Part shown: piece by piece, positions 56,821 through 64,000 of the stretch
Layout of the letters: every line of letters starts with the position of its first letter
Numbering within the stretch: position 1 is the first letter of the stretch
Origin: Lactovum miscens
Lineage (GTDB): Bacteria > Bacillota > Bacilli > Lactobacillales > Streptococcaceae
Direction: 5' to 3'
Length of the DNA stretch: 64,000 nt
Assembly (NCBI RefSeq): GCF_014202895.1
Contig: NZ_JACHHV010000003.1
Coordinates: 32,552-96,551, forward strand
Position numbers and translations under genes: made by a program
Notes under the pieces: generated by a model
Told to the model about the DNA's origin: nothing
Database searches by the model: none
What the model saw: the letters and a program-made list of their open reading frames with translations, nothing else

Positions 56821-57291
56821 ATGATTACAAAAATTATTCCTTGCCTCTGGTTTGACGAATGTGCTGAACAAGCTATGAATTATTATCTTTCTGTATTTCC
56901 AAATTCAGAGATCACTCATATCGAACGTTATCCGGATGAATCCTTGAATGAACATTTTGTTGGGAAGGCTGGCAAAGTTATTTCCGGAGAGTTTGTACTG
57001 GACGGGGTGAAATTTAGATGCTTGGATGGAGGACCAGTCTTCAAAATGAATGAAGCGATTAGTTTCACAATTGATTGTAAGGATCAATCTGAAATAGACT
57101 ATTATTGGGAAAAGCTGAGCTATTTTACTGAGTTAGAACAATGTGGTTGGTGTAAGGATCAGTTTGGGATGACTTGGCAAATCTTACCTCATAATATGGG
57201 AGAACTGCTAGCTAATGGAGGTAACAAGGCAATACAAGTTATGATGCAGCAACAAAAAATTATCATATCTGATATAGAAAATGCCAAATAA
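56821..57291 (+). CDS. VOC-superfamily protein (PhnB / 3-demethylubiquinone methyltransferase-like fold)
   Basis: The 156-residue protein matches the PhnB-type VOC group: I-P-C-L-W-F-D at the start, A-M-N-Y-Y-L-S-V-F-P-N-S near residue 19, F-R-C-L-D-G-G near 62, and C-x-W-C-K-D-Q-F-G-M-T-W-Q near 108. Despite the old family name, these are not proven methyltransferases, and some are metal-dependent lyases or resistance proteins. ATAGGAG lies 9 bases before the ATG. It belongs to the accessory insert between priA and fmt. Confidence 0.85.
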   Translation: MITKIIPCLWFDECAEQAMNYYLSVFPNSEITHIERYPDESLNEHFVGKAGKVISGEFVLDGVKFRCLDGGPVFKMNEAISFTIDCKDQSEIDYYWEKLSYFTELEQCGWCKDQFGMTWQILPHNMGELLANGGNKAIQVMMQQQKIIISDIENAK

Positions 57292-57606
57292 TAGAGATCG
57301 TGCTTTAATTGCTCTCTTATTAATTTTATTTTTTAAACAAAAATGCCACCTAATTTACTTTTAAAATCAATGTTTTTTCTTCGGATTGCTTTATTTACTG
57401 TAATTTTAATAGAGTTCTTTGCATGTAGGACATTTTATCAAATTATAGTAAGTCTATAATCATTTAAGTGGTAGGTTGCATTGGATATGATGTAGGTTAA
57501 CTAAAAGGCGATAAAATAGCCAAAGAGTTTTATAGGAAGCAAGAAATTTTGGTTCATAACAAATTTTGTAAACATTATTTTAAATAATGAGAAATTGAGT
57601 ACAAGA
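57292..57606. other. Intergenic stretch with a possible gene remnant
   Basis: The 315 bases are AT-rich. Near 57500-57590 a plus-strand run without a start (G-D-K-I-A-K-E-F-Y-R-K-Q-E-I-L) looks coding-like but stops at 57587. I cannot assign it. Confidence 0.4.
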
Positions 57607-57963
57607 ATGAGGGCAAAACTAGGAAATGATATAGTTGAAATTTGGAAGATTACAGATGAAATAGTGACTGATGCTTGGGTCAAGGAAGCGTTTGAAACAC
57701 ATAAAGTTTTTTGGGATGATGAAATGGGAGGGCTTCCACTGTTAGCAACTTTTTTCATGAAAGAAGAAAATATAAAGAAAATCAATAAGTTAGTTGAGAG
57801 AAAACGGCCCCGTCATTTTCTAATGCTTAATGCTAGTGATTCAAATGGAAGTTTTTTTGGTGGAAATTTAAAAGCCTCCATTGGAGATTATCTTTACAGA
57901 AGGGGGGGAACTTACCAGTTTTGTTCTGAAAAAGCATTTCACCGAGATTTCACATTATTATAG
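57607..57963 (+). CDS. Uncharacterised protein of about 118 residues
   Basis: The frame is protein-like, with ordered hydrophobic spacing (I-V-E-I-W-K-I-T-D-E near residue 8; G-G-L-P-L-L-A-T-F-F near 42; R-H-F-L-M-L-N near 69). I do not recognise the family. The start is uncertain: ATG 57607 or TTG 57595 are possible and neither has a good ribosome site, so it may be 5'-truncated or decayed. It sits in the accessory insert with the VOC gene. Confidence 0.5.
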   Translation: MRAKLGNDIVEIWKITDEIVTDAWVKEAFETHKVFWDDEMGGLPLLATFFMKEENIKKINKLVERKRPRHFLMLNASDSNGSFFGGNLKASIGDYLYRRGGTYQFCSEKAFHRDFTLL

Positions 57964-58493
57964 AGTTTTAACCTTGCAAATGAAACTCTATTTTAGATAA
58001 AAACGGAAGTATAAATGTGAGATAAAATGACAACATAAATCGAGAAAGAGCTGAAAAATGATTTTCAGACCACATCGAATTGAAAAAAACGTGGCTAAAA
58101 GAAATGTTGTTCTTAAAATAAATTTATTTGTTAAACAAATTTTAAAGTATTTTTATGAGTTTGGGAAAGACCAACATTATATTGACCAAGTGAGAAATTA
58201 ATGATTTTTATCTAAGCATGAATTTTACACTTTATAAGTTACTTGAAGAATTGCAAAGCAACTTTTTTGCATGTTTTTCTATCTATACTTATAAGAGATT
58301 TGCCAGATTAGCTTCATCAAAAATTATAAATTGGATTACTGGTATGTCATCAAGTATTATTAAGTTGAAGTTGAGGTTATTCCTAGAATTTTTTTTTACT
58401 ATTTAAAAAAACTATAAAAGCGCATGATTGGACTTTTTTTAATATTTCATATAGTTTCAGATTTCTTATATATTGTTTTATTGATTATTTCTG
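57964..58493. other. Gap of 530 bp before fmt with one small frame
   Basis: Apart from the 47-residue frame at 58058-58201, I see no gene. An open frame at 58218-58406 has no ribosome site and poor composition. The sequence is strongly AT-rich. Confidence 0.45.
58058..58201 (+). CDS. Possible 47-residue basic small protein
   Basis: ATG 58058 opens a frame with a regular basic and aromatic composition (F-R-P-H-R-I-E-K-N-V-A-K-R; I-L-K-Y-F-Y-E-F-G-K-D) ending at TAA 58201. AAAGAG about 8 bases upstream is a modest ribosome site. It could be a real small gene or the remnant of a longer one. No family recognised. Confidence 0.25.
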   Translation: MIFRPHRIEKNVAKRNVVLKINLFVKQILKYFYEFGKDQHYIDQVRN

Positions 58494-58508
58494 TATAATT
58501 AGCCCATG
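58494..58508 (+). promoter_or_regulatory. fmt -10 box adjacent to start codon (leaderless)
   Basis: TATAAT (58494-58499) is followed by six bases and ATG 58506. TTGTTT at 58473-58478 gives a 15-base spacer as possible -35. No ribosome site. Confidence 0.6.
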
Positions 58509-59444
58509 ACAATAAAAATTATTTTTATGGGAACAATTGATTTTTCTGCAACAGTTCTAGCAGGTTTATTGACTGACGGGCGTTATGAGGTTCTGGCAGT
58601 CTGCACTCAACCTGACCGTAAGATTGGACGTAAACAAATTTTAACTTCAACTCCCGTTAAAGAATTAGCTCTTAAATATGAAATTCCAGTTTATCAACCT
58701 GAGAAACTTTCAAGATCAGAAGAAATGACCGAAATGATGAGATTGGGTGCTGAAGGAATCGTGACAGCTGCTTTTGGACAATTTCTACCTAGTAAACTAT
58801 TGGATTCTGTGAAATTTGCAGTTAATGTGCATGGCTCTCTATTGCCGTGGGGCCGTGGGGGAGCACCTATTCAGCGAGCAATTATGGCTGGTCATAAAGA
58901 AATTGGTGTGACAATTATTGAAATGGTTAAGGCGATGGATGCGGGACGAATGTTGGGGCAAAAGTCTATACCTGTTTTAGATAATGATAATGCAGGAAGT
59001 ATGTTTGAAAAGCTTGCAATAGTTGGACGTGATTTGCTTCTTGAAGTTTTGCCAAACTATCTGTCTGGTGACTTGATTCCCGAAGTCCAAGATGAAAATC
59101 AAGTTGTCATCACACCCAATATTGCGCCAGAAGAGGAGATTATTGACTGGACGAAATCAGCGACTGAAATTTTAAATCTGGTTCGTGGACTGGCTCCTGC
59201 ACCTGGTGCGTACACTCTGCTCAATGGTCAACGTTTTAAAATTTATGATGCCAGTGTAGTAGAAGGAAAAGGAGCGCCTGGTGAACTAGTAGATAAGACA
59301 AAGACATCCGTAAAAATCGGAACTGGAAAAGGATTACTTGAACTCAAAAAAGTTCAGCCTTTTGGAAAAACTCAGATGTCTGTGATAGACTATCTTAATG
59401 GCGTGGGCCGGGAACTTAAAGTAGGTGATAAATTTGGCAAATAA
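58506..59444 (+). CDS. fmt: Methionyl-tRNA formyltransferase
   Basis: Fmt formylates initiator Met-tRNA. The 312-residue protein has the formyl-folate site N-V-H-G-S-L-L-P near residue 108 followed by R-G-G-A-P-I, and the catalytic-region Asp in A-M-D-A-G near 146, plus a C-terminal OB domain. Between S-L-L-P and R-G-G it has W-G where many homologues have K-Y. It overlaps rsmB by 11 bases. A leaderless fmt mRNA is interesting because leaderless initiation depends on the initiator tRNA that Fmt modifies. Confidence 0.95.
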   Translation: MTIKIIFMGTIDFSATVLAGLLTDGRYEVLAVCTQPDRKIGRKQILTSTPVKELALKYEIPVYQPEKLSRSEEMTEMMRLGAEGIVTAAFGQFLPSKLLDSVKFAVNVHGSLLPWGRGGAPIQRAIMAGHKEIGVTIIEMVKAMDAGRMLGQKSIPVLDNDNAGSMFEKLAIVGRDLLLEVLPNYLSGDLIPEVQDENQVVITPNIAPEEEIIDWTKSATEILNLVRGLAPAPGAYTLLNGQRFKIYDASVVEGKGAPGELVDKTKTSVKIGTGKGLLELKKVQPFGKTQMSVIDYLNGVGRELKVGDKFGK

Positions 59445-60765
59445 CATAAGTAATTTAGAAGAAAAAATAGAAAATCCACATTTACAATTCAATGCAAGAC
59501 GTATTGCACTCGAGGTATTGACTGAAGTCTTTGTCAAAGATGCCTATGCAAATATTGCTCTGGACAATCTTTTGGAAGAATCTCAATTATCAGAGGTTGA
59601 CCGAAATTTTGTGACTGCTCTAGTTTATGGAACGATTAGCAGAAAACTTTTACTTGAACACTACTTGGATGAATTCTTTCATGGAAAGACTAAAGCTTGG
59701 GTAAAACTCCTTTTGCAGTTGACGATTTATCAAATTATCTTTATGGATAGAGTTCCAACCTCAGCTGCAGTAGATGAGGCTGTAAAGCTGGCAAAACAAC
59801 AAGGTGGACAAACAACAGCTAATTTTGTTAATGCAGTTCTTCGGAATTTTAGTCGTGCAAAAATTGAAGAGAACCCCCCAAAAGATTTTGGAACAAAATA
59901 TTCAATCCCTGATTTTATTGTTCAAAAGTTGATTGGCCAATATGGTAAAGAGAAAGCTGTTAAGATTTTTGAAAGTATCAATGAACCAAGTCATGTGGGT
60001 TTGCGAGTCATTGATCCACAAGCCAGAAATTCTGTGACTCTTCAGGATTGTATTCCATCAGAACTTTCACCAGTTGGTCTTGTTGCAAAATCAGGTAATT
60101 TTGCATCAACAAAGGATTTTCGAGAAGGAAAAATCACAATTCAAGATGAAAGTAGTCAACTAGTGGCTCAGGTTTTGGATGCCGGGGCTGACGACTTGGT
60201 ACTTGATGCCTGCGCGGCTCCTGGTGGCAAAACCTGTCATATTGCGTCGTATCTAACGGGTAATGGTCGTGTAATTGCAGCTGATGTCTATGACCATAAA
60301 CTTCGGCTAATACAGCATAACGCCAAACGTCTACATGTTTTAGATAAGATAGAACCTGTCAAGCTTGACTCAAGAAAAGTATCTGATAAGTACTCAGCAG
60401 AAACATTTGATAAAATATTGGTAGATGCGCCTTGCTCAGGCCTTGGATTGATGCGTCGGAAGCCAGACATTCGTTACCGTAAGGGTGCAGGGGATTTCGC
60501 AAACCTTCAAGAAATCCAACTTTCTATTTTGTCATCATGTGCAGAAAGCCTAAAGAAAAATGGTATAATGGTCTACAGTACCTGTACTTTGGCTAATGAG
60601 GAAAATTTTGAAGTCATTCAAAAATTTCTTGTCAGTCACCCAGATTTTGAACAAGTTGAAATTAAACATGAAAAGTCTGATATCGTGAAAGATGGTTGCA
60701 TTTTGATAACACCTGAGCAATATCATACAGATGGCTTTTTCATAGGAAAATTAAGAAAGAAATAA
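59434..60765 (+). CDS. rsmB: 16S rRNA (cytosine-967-C5) methyltransferase RsmB
   Basis: The 443-residue enzyme has a NusB-like RNA-binding domain (about 20-150) and an S-adenosylmethionine domain with [10 protein letters not shown] near residue 255, catalytic Cys in D-A-P-C-S-G-L-G near 335, and the second Cys in Y-S-T-C-T near 388. I choose TTG 59434, since AGGTGAT, a 7-base anti-Shine-Dalgarno match, lies just upstream within fmt; GTG 59425 is the alternative but would overlap that site. Called sunL in lactococci. Confidence 0.93.
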   Translation: MANNISNLEEKIENPHLQFNARRIALEVLTEVFVKDAYANIALDNLLEESQLSEVDRNFVTALVYGTISRKLLLEHYLDEFFHGKTKAWVKLLLQLTIYQIIFMDRVPTSAAVDEAVKLAKQQGGQTTANFVNAVLRNFSRAKIEENPPKDFGTKYSIPDFIVQKLIGQYGKEKAVKIFESINEPSHVGLRVIDPQARNSVTLQDCIPSELSPVGLVAKSGNFASTKDFREGKITIQDESSQLVAQVLDAGADDLVLDACAAPGGKTCHIASYLTGNGRVIAADVYDHKLRLIQHNAKRLHVLDKIEPVKLDSRKVSDKYSAETFDKILVDAPCSGLGLMRRKPDIRYRKGAGDFANLQEIQLSILSSCAESLKKNGIMVYSTCTLANEENFEVIQKFLVSHPDFEQVEIKHEKSDIVKDGCILITPEQYHTDGFFIGKLRKK

Positions 60766-60778
60766 GTATTTAGAACAA

Positions 60779-61528
60779 ATGGAATATCAAATTCTCTCAG
60801 ATATTGGTGCACGTCGTAAATCAAATCAAGATTATGCTGGCACATTTTTAAATCAAAAAGGCGAGCGACTTTTTTTATTAGCTGATGGCATGGGAGGACA
60901 TCGTTCAGGTGATGTGGCTTCTAAACTAGCTGTGGAGGATATCGGCGCCGTTTGGGAACAAACAGCTTTCGAAGGGAATGTTGAGATTGAAATAGTTGAA
61001 GCGTGGATGCGTCGTCAAGTCTTGGTCGAAAACGAAAATATCTCTAATCTTGGAAAGCTTGATGATTATAAGGGGATGGGAACGACCCTTGAGATGCTTT
61101 TTATTGGAAGAGGGCATGTCATTCTGGGACACATTGGTGATTCCAAAAGTTTTTTAATTCGTAATCATCAAATTGTTCCTTTGACTCGCGATCATTCTCT
61201 TGTTCAGGAACTTTTAGAGGCCGGTCAAATCAGTGCTGAAGAAGCTCAAACTCATCCTCAAAAAAATATTATTACTCGAAGCCTCGGACAAAATAAAGAA
61301 GCAATTCCAGATACCGAAAGTTTCACCTATGCAACGGGGGATTATTTGCTCATTAATTCTGACGGCTTAACAAATATGCTAACAAGTGAAGAAATTCTTG
61401 AAATTATTAATTCAGGGGATGAACTTTCTCGTAAAGCTAGTAATTTGATTGACCAAGCAAATGTAAATGGTGGACTCGATAATATCACAGTTATACTGAT
61501 AAAATTCGACGGAGGTGATCTGCGATGA
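60779..61528 (+). CDS. pppL: PPM-type Ser/Thr protein phosphatase
   Basis: This 249-residue metal-dependent phosphatase reverses PknB phosphorylation. Metal-ligand motifs are visible: G-x-R-R-K-S-N-Q-D near residue 15, A-D-G-M-G-G-H near 36, G-H-I-G-D-S near 117, N-S-D-G-L near 192, and D-N-I-T near 233. Translation starts 13 bases after rsmB, with no strong ribosome site, and the end overlaps pknB by four bases, keeping kinase and phosphatase coupled. Confidence 0.95.
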   Translation: MEYQILSDIGARRKSNQDYAGTFLNQKGERLFLLADGMGGHRSGDVASKLAVEDIGAVWEQTAFEGNVEIEIVEAWMRRQVLVENENISNLGKLDDYKGMGTTLEMLFIGRGHVILGHIGDSKSFLIRNHQIVPLTRDHSLVQELLEAGQISAEEAQTHPQKNIITRSLGQNKEAIPDTESFTYATGDYLLINSDGLTNMLTSEEILEIINSGDELSRKASNLIDQANVNGGLDNITVILIKFDGGDLR

Positions 61529-63366
61529 TACAAGTAGGCCGCCTTTTTGCGGATCGATATCAAATAATTAGAGAAATAGGTCGTGGTGGCATGGCCAATG
61601 TTTATCTTGCTACCGATAATTTTCTTGATAACCGTTCAGTAGCGGTTAAAGTTTTGCGGCCTAATTTTGAAAATGATGCACTGGCGATTGCGCGTTTTCA
61701 GCGAGAAGCATATGCTATGTCAGAATTAGCTCACCCTAATATTGTCGGCATTTTAGACGTTGGTGATTATGAAGGCCAACAATTTATTGTTATGGAATAT
61801 GTTGAAGGCATCACACTTAAGCAATATATAAAGCGAAATGCACCTTTAGGTAATTCTGACGCGGTGGAAAAAGCTTCAGGTGTTCTATCAGCTATGGCCG
61901 TCGCACATAATCGTGGAATTATTCATCGAGATATCAAACCTCAAAATATTTTGATTTCAACGACAGATGAAGTGAAAGTTACCGATTTTGGAATTGCTAA
62001 AGCTTTAGGTGAAACTTCATTAACTCAGACAAATTCAATGTTTGGTTCTGTTCATTACTTGTCTCCCGAACAGGCTCGTGGGGCAAATGCTACTATTCAA
62101 TCAGACATTTATGCCATAGGTATCATTCTCTATGAAATGTTGACTGGCCGTGTGCCATATGATGGAGACTCTGCGGTTTCAATTGCCTTGAAACATTTTC
62201 AGGAACAATTACCTTCGATTATTAATCAAAATAATCAAGTACCACAAGCTCTTGAGAACGTTGTGATTCGTGCAACTGCAAAAAATATCAAGTATCGTTA
62301 TGTTTCTGCTATCGAAATGATGTCAGATCTTGAGAACTCACTTTCACTTGATCGACGTGGCGAGAAAAAGATTATTCTTCCAAAAGATGATATTGGCTCA
62401 GTTACTAGACAACCAGTCATGATTTCTGATACACAAGAGCTTATTCGTCAAGTTAGTAATTCATCAAAGCCAGTAGCAGAAGCTCGGCCAAAGACTAACA
62501 ATAAGCCGATAGGTCGCCCAAACCGTCCAAACAAAACAGAAGTCGTTTCTCAAAATGCGAGCGAACCAAAGAAAAAACGATTTGGATTAGTCATTGCAAT
62601 TGTATTAGTATTTTTAGCGTTAGCTGCTGGAGGTGCACTAACGTATGCTCTGCTTAATTCAGGCTCGAACACAGTGTTGGTACCGAGTGTGGCAGGGCAA
62701 AGTCAGGTGTCAGCTCAGAATAGTATTGAGGCAGCCGGACTTAAAATAGGTCAAGTTCATGAAGAAAATTCTGACTCAGTCGCATCGGGTCTGGTAATCA
62801 AGACAGATCCTAATGGGGATAGCTCGGTTTCTAGAAATAGTAAGGTAGATCTCTATGTCTCAAAGGGAGTCGGAAATATTTCCGTGCCAGACGTGACCAA
62901 TCAAAGTCAGGCAACTGCAGAGAATTTATTGAAGTCTGCAGGTTTTACAAACATCAAAGTAGTTAATGATAACAGTGATAAAGTTGATTCTGGGAATGTG
63001 ATTTCGACAGATCCAGCTGCTGGGTCAAGCATTGCAAAGAATTCGGCAATTACTCTCCATGTTTCTTCCGGAGCTGCTAAAGTTACTATGCCTAATGTTG
63101 TAGGATTGTCTTTAAGTGATGCTCAGGCTAAATTAGCTGCATCAGGATTTACTAATGTAACAATTAATAACCCAACGACAACTCAGGACTCCACAAAAGA
63201 TAATCAAGTCTATTCAGCAAGTTTGGCCACTAATTCAATAGTTGACCCAACGACGCTTATTGCTCTAAGTTACTATCAATACATTGCTCCTGTACAACCA
63301 AGTAGTTCATCAAATCAATCAAGCTCATCTCATTCAACTAGTTCATCTAGTTCAGGTTCAAATTGA
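61525..63366 (+). CDS. pknB: PASTA-domain Ser/Thr protein kinase (PknB/StkP type)
   Basis: A membrane kinase that senses cell-wall material and controls division and wall synthesis. Of its 613 residues, 1-275 form the kinase: G-R-G-G-M-A-N-V near 17, H-R-D-I-K-P-Q-N near 134, D-F-G near 154, and S-P-E-Q-A-R-G near 180. A Lys/Arg-rich juxtamembrane segment leads to one helix (about 354-376). Three PASTA repeats follow (about 383-450, 451-520, 521-585), then a 25-residue Ser-rich tail. GGAGGTGAT is an excellent ribosome site inside pppL. Three repeats match other lactococci; streptococci usually have four. Confidence 0.96.
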   Translation: MIQVGRLFADRYQIIREIGRGGMANVYLATDNFLDNRSVAVKVLRPNFENDALAIARFQREAYAMSELAHPNIVGILDVGDYEGQQFIVMEYVEGITLKQYIKRNAPLGNSDAVEKASGVLSAMAVAHNRGIIHRDIKPQNILISTTDEVKVTDFGIAKALGETSLTQTNSMFGSVHYLSPEQARGANATIQSDIYAIGIILYEMLTGRVPYDGDSAVSIALKHFQEQLPSIINQNNQVPQALENVVIRATAKNIKYRYVSAIEMMSDLENSLSLDRRGEKKIILPKDDIGSVTRQPVMISDTQELIRQVSNSSKPVAEARPKTNNKPIGRPNRPNKTEVVSQNASEPKKKRFGLVIAIVLVFLALAAGGALTYALLNSGSNTVLVPSVAGQSQVSAQNSIEAAGLKIGQVHEENSDSVASGLVIKTDPNGDSSVSRNSKVDLYVSKGVGNISVPDVTNQSQATAENLLKSAGFTNIKVVNDNSDKVDSGNVISTDPAAGSSIAKNSAITLHVSSGAAKVTMPNVVGLSLSDAQAKLAASGFTNVTINNPTTTQDSTKDNQVYSASLATNSIVDPTTLIALSYYQYIAPVQPSSSSNQSSSSHSTSSSSSGSN

Positions 63367-63444
63367 AAAACTTTCAATCTTTACACAATTACCACTTAAA
63401 CGGGTGGTCTTTAATGGATGTCCGCTAATATTAGAGAGTATTTC

Positions 63445-63473
63445 TTGTAAATTTTGGGATACTATGTTAAACT
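63445..63473 (+). promoter_or_regulatory. rpsO promoter
   Basis: TTGTAA (63445-63450), 17 bases, TG-T-TAAACT (hexamer 63468-63473). The 80-base leader before rpsO could bind S15, which autoregulates its mRNA in other bacteria. Confidence 0.6.
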
Positions 63474-63560
63474 ATCAAAGTAGTTTTTACAACCTGATCT
63501 TGGTTTTACGCTGCCAACGTTCTACTCAGTTTAGGCAATAAATAGTAAGGAGAAACTAAA

Positions 63561-63830
63561 ATGGCAATCTCAAAAGAGAAAAAAAATGAAATCATCGCTG
63601 AATACGCCCGTAAAGAAGGTGATACTGGTTCACCCGAAGTTCAAGTAGCTGTACTCACGTGGGAAATCAATCACTTGAATGACCACATTAAAATTCATAA
63701 AAAAGATCACGCAACTTATCGTGGACTTATGAAGAAGATTGGTCGTCGCCGTAACTTGCTTGCATATCTTCGCAATAAGGATATTGCTCGTTACCGTGAA
63801 TTGATTGCAAAGCTTGGTCTTCGTCGTTAA
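63561..63830 (+). CDS. rpsO: Ribosomal protein S15
   Basis: The 89-residue uS15 protein shows T-G-S-P-E-V-Q near residue 22, [12 protein letters not shown] near 38, and R-R-N-L-L-A-Y-L near 64. It binds 16S rRNA early in 30S assembly. AAGGAG lies 10 bases before the ATG. It has its own promoter and terminator and is not next to pnp. Confidence 0.98.
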   Translation: MAISKEKKNEIIAEYARKEGDTGSPEVQVAVLTWEINHLNDHIKIHKKDHATYRGLMKKIGRRRNLLAYLRNKDIARYRELIAKLGLRR

Positions 63831-63841
63831 TTGAAAGTAGG

Positions 63842-63868
63842 AACCTCTATTCAGAGGTTTTTTTATTT
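63842..63868 (+). terminator. Terminator after rpsO
   Basis: AACCTCT pairs with AGAGGTT around ATTC, followed by T. The remaining bases to the window end hold no gene; a palindrome AGCGATCGCT lies near 63940. Confidence 0.85.
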
Positions 63869-64000
63869 AAAAAACCAAATATGCTTTAAATTTAAAAATA
63901 TTTCAATAAGTGTAAAATAATTGGCGGTAGCTCAAAAGAGCGATCGCTTTTTGATTTCAGAAAAAGGACAAAAAGAAAAAGAACCTTTAAAATTGAGTTT

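Noticed and set aside
56652..56855. 67-codon frame directly after a TATAAT, possibly another leaderless gene
   Set aside because: It overlaps the well-supported VOC gene and its ribosome site and has no recognisable features.
58218..58406. 62-codon open frame before fmt
   Set aside because: No ribosome site, composition typical of AT-rich noncoding sequence.
63900..63960. AGCGATCGCT palindrome near the window end as a regulatory site
   Set aside because: A single short palindrome followed by T may be a weak terminator; nothing else supports a function.

Overview
The window is a low-GC Gram-positive chromosome segment, and the gene content points to Lactococcus. Three things support this: a GlnP protein in which two substrate-binding domains are fused to the permease, the pppL-pknB-rpsO neighbourhood, and a tmRNA whose tag reads AKNNTQSYAFAA. 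From memory, the L. lactis tag is close but not identical, so a Lactococcus species other than L. lactis (for example the raffinolactis/piscium group) is an inference, not a demonstrated identity. I see no tRNA or rRNA genes, no prophage, and no CRISPR array.

Layout. 1-1.9 kb: a decayed area with two IS30-type transposase relics, a long hairpin and a cupin gene. 1.9-9.3 kb: rsgA, a small membrane protein, rpe, rmuC and yhaM in one tight cluster, then proB-proA, an aldose epimerase and an acetyltransferase. 9.4-13.9 kb: upp, kup and tuf, with a newly spotted 57-residue gene on the opposite strand. 14-16.5 kb (minus strand): prs, a cysteine desulfurase and its DUF1831 partner. 16.6-23.2 kb: a lipoprotein with two homologous halves, pnp, an SseB-like gene, cysS and mrnC. 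23.25-24.96 kb: a complete IS1595-family element with inverted ends and an 8-bp target duplication; its transposase is broken but it carries an intact Nudix gene. 25-33.5 kb: nitroreductase, pepV, sdaAB-sdaAA, glnPQ and mntH. 33.5-38.5 kb: T-box-thrS, rpmE2, yigZ and tmRNA. 38.8-40.4 kb: a cold-shock gene followed by a gene graveyard (IS30 relic, MerR relic, orphan frame). 40.4-42.5 kb: divergent menaquinone genes ispB and menA. 42.6-50.3 kb: a peptide ABC transporter with two paralogous binding proteins. 50.4-56.4 kb: prfC, a DEAD-box helicase and priA. 56.4-58.5 kb: a small accessory insert. 58.5-63.8 kb: fmt, rsmB, the phosphatase/kinase pair pppL-pknB, and rpsO.

How the genes work together. 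Much of the window is housekeeping for translation and RNA turnover (tuf, prfC, fmt, rsmB, thrS, cysS, rsgA, tmRNA, pnp, yhaM, mrnC, helicase). The rest serves amino-acid supply from peptides and from the medium (Opp, PepV, GlnPQ, ProBA, SdaAB), as expected for an amino-acid-hungry lactic acid bacterium.

Most notable observations. (1) At least seven genes have a good -10 box only 6-8 bases before the start codon, implying leaderless mRNAs; mntH has a consensus TTGACA-17-TAAAAT promoter. (2) An IS1595 element carries a Nudix passenger translationally coupled to the transposase. (3) Both peptide-binding proteins lack the lipobox cysteine. (4) A two-repeat lipoprotein sits behind two tandem dyads of about 19 bp placed just upstream of its -35. 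(5) A terminator-like hairpin starts about 8 bases into the inferred helicase transcript. Everything was read by eye; no alignments or database searches were run.
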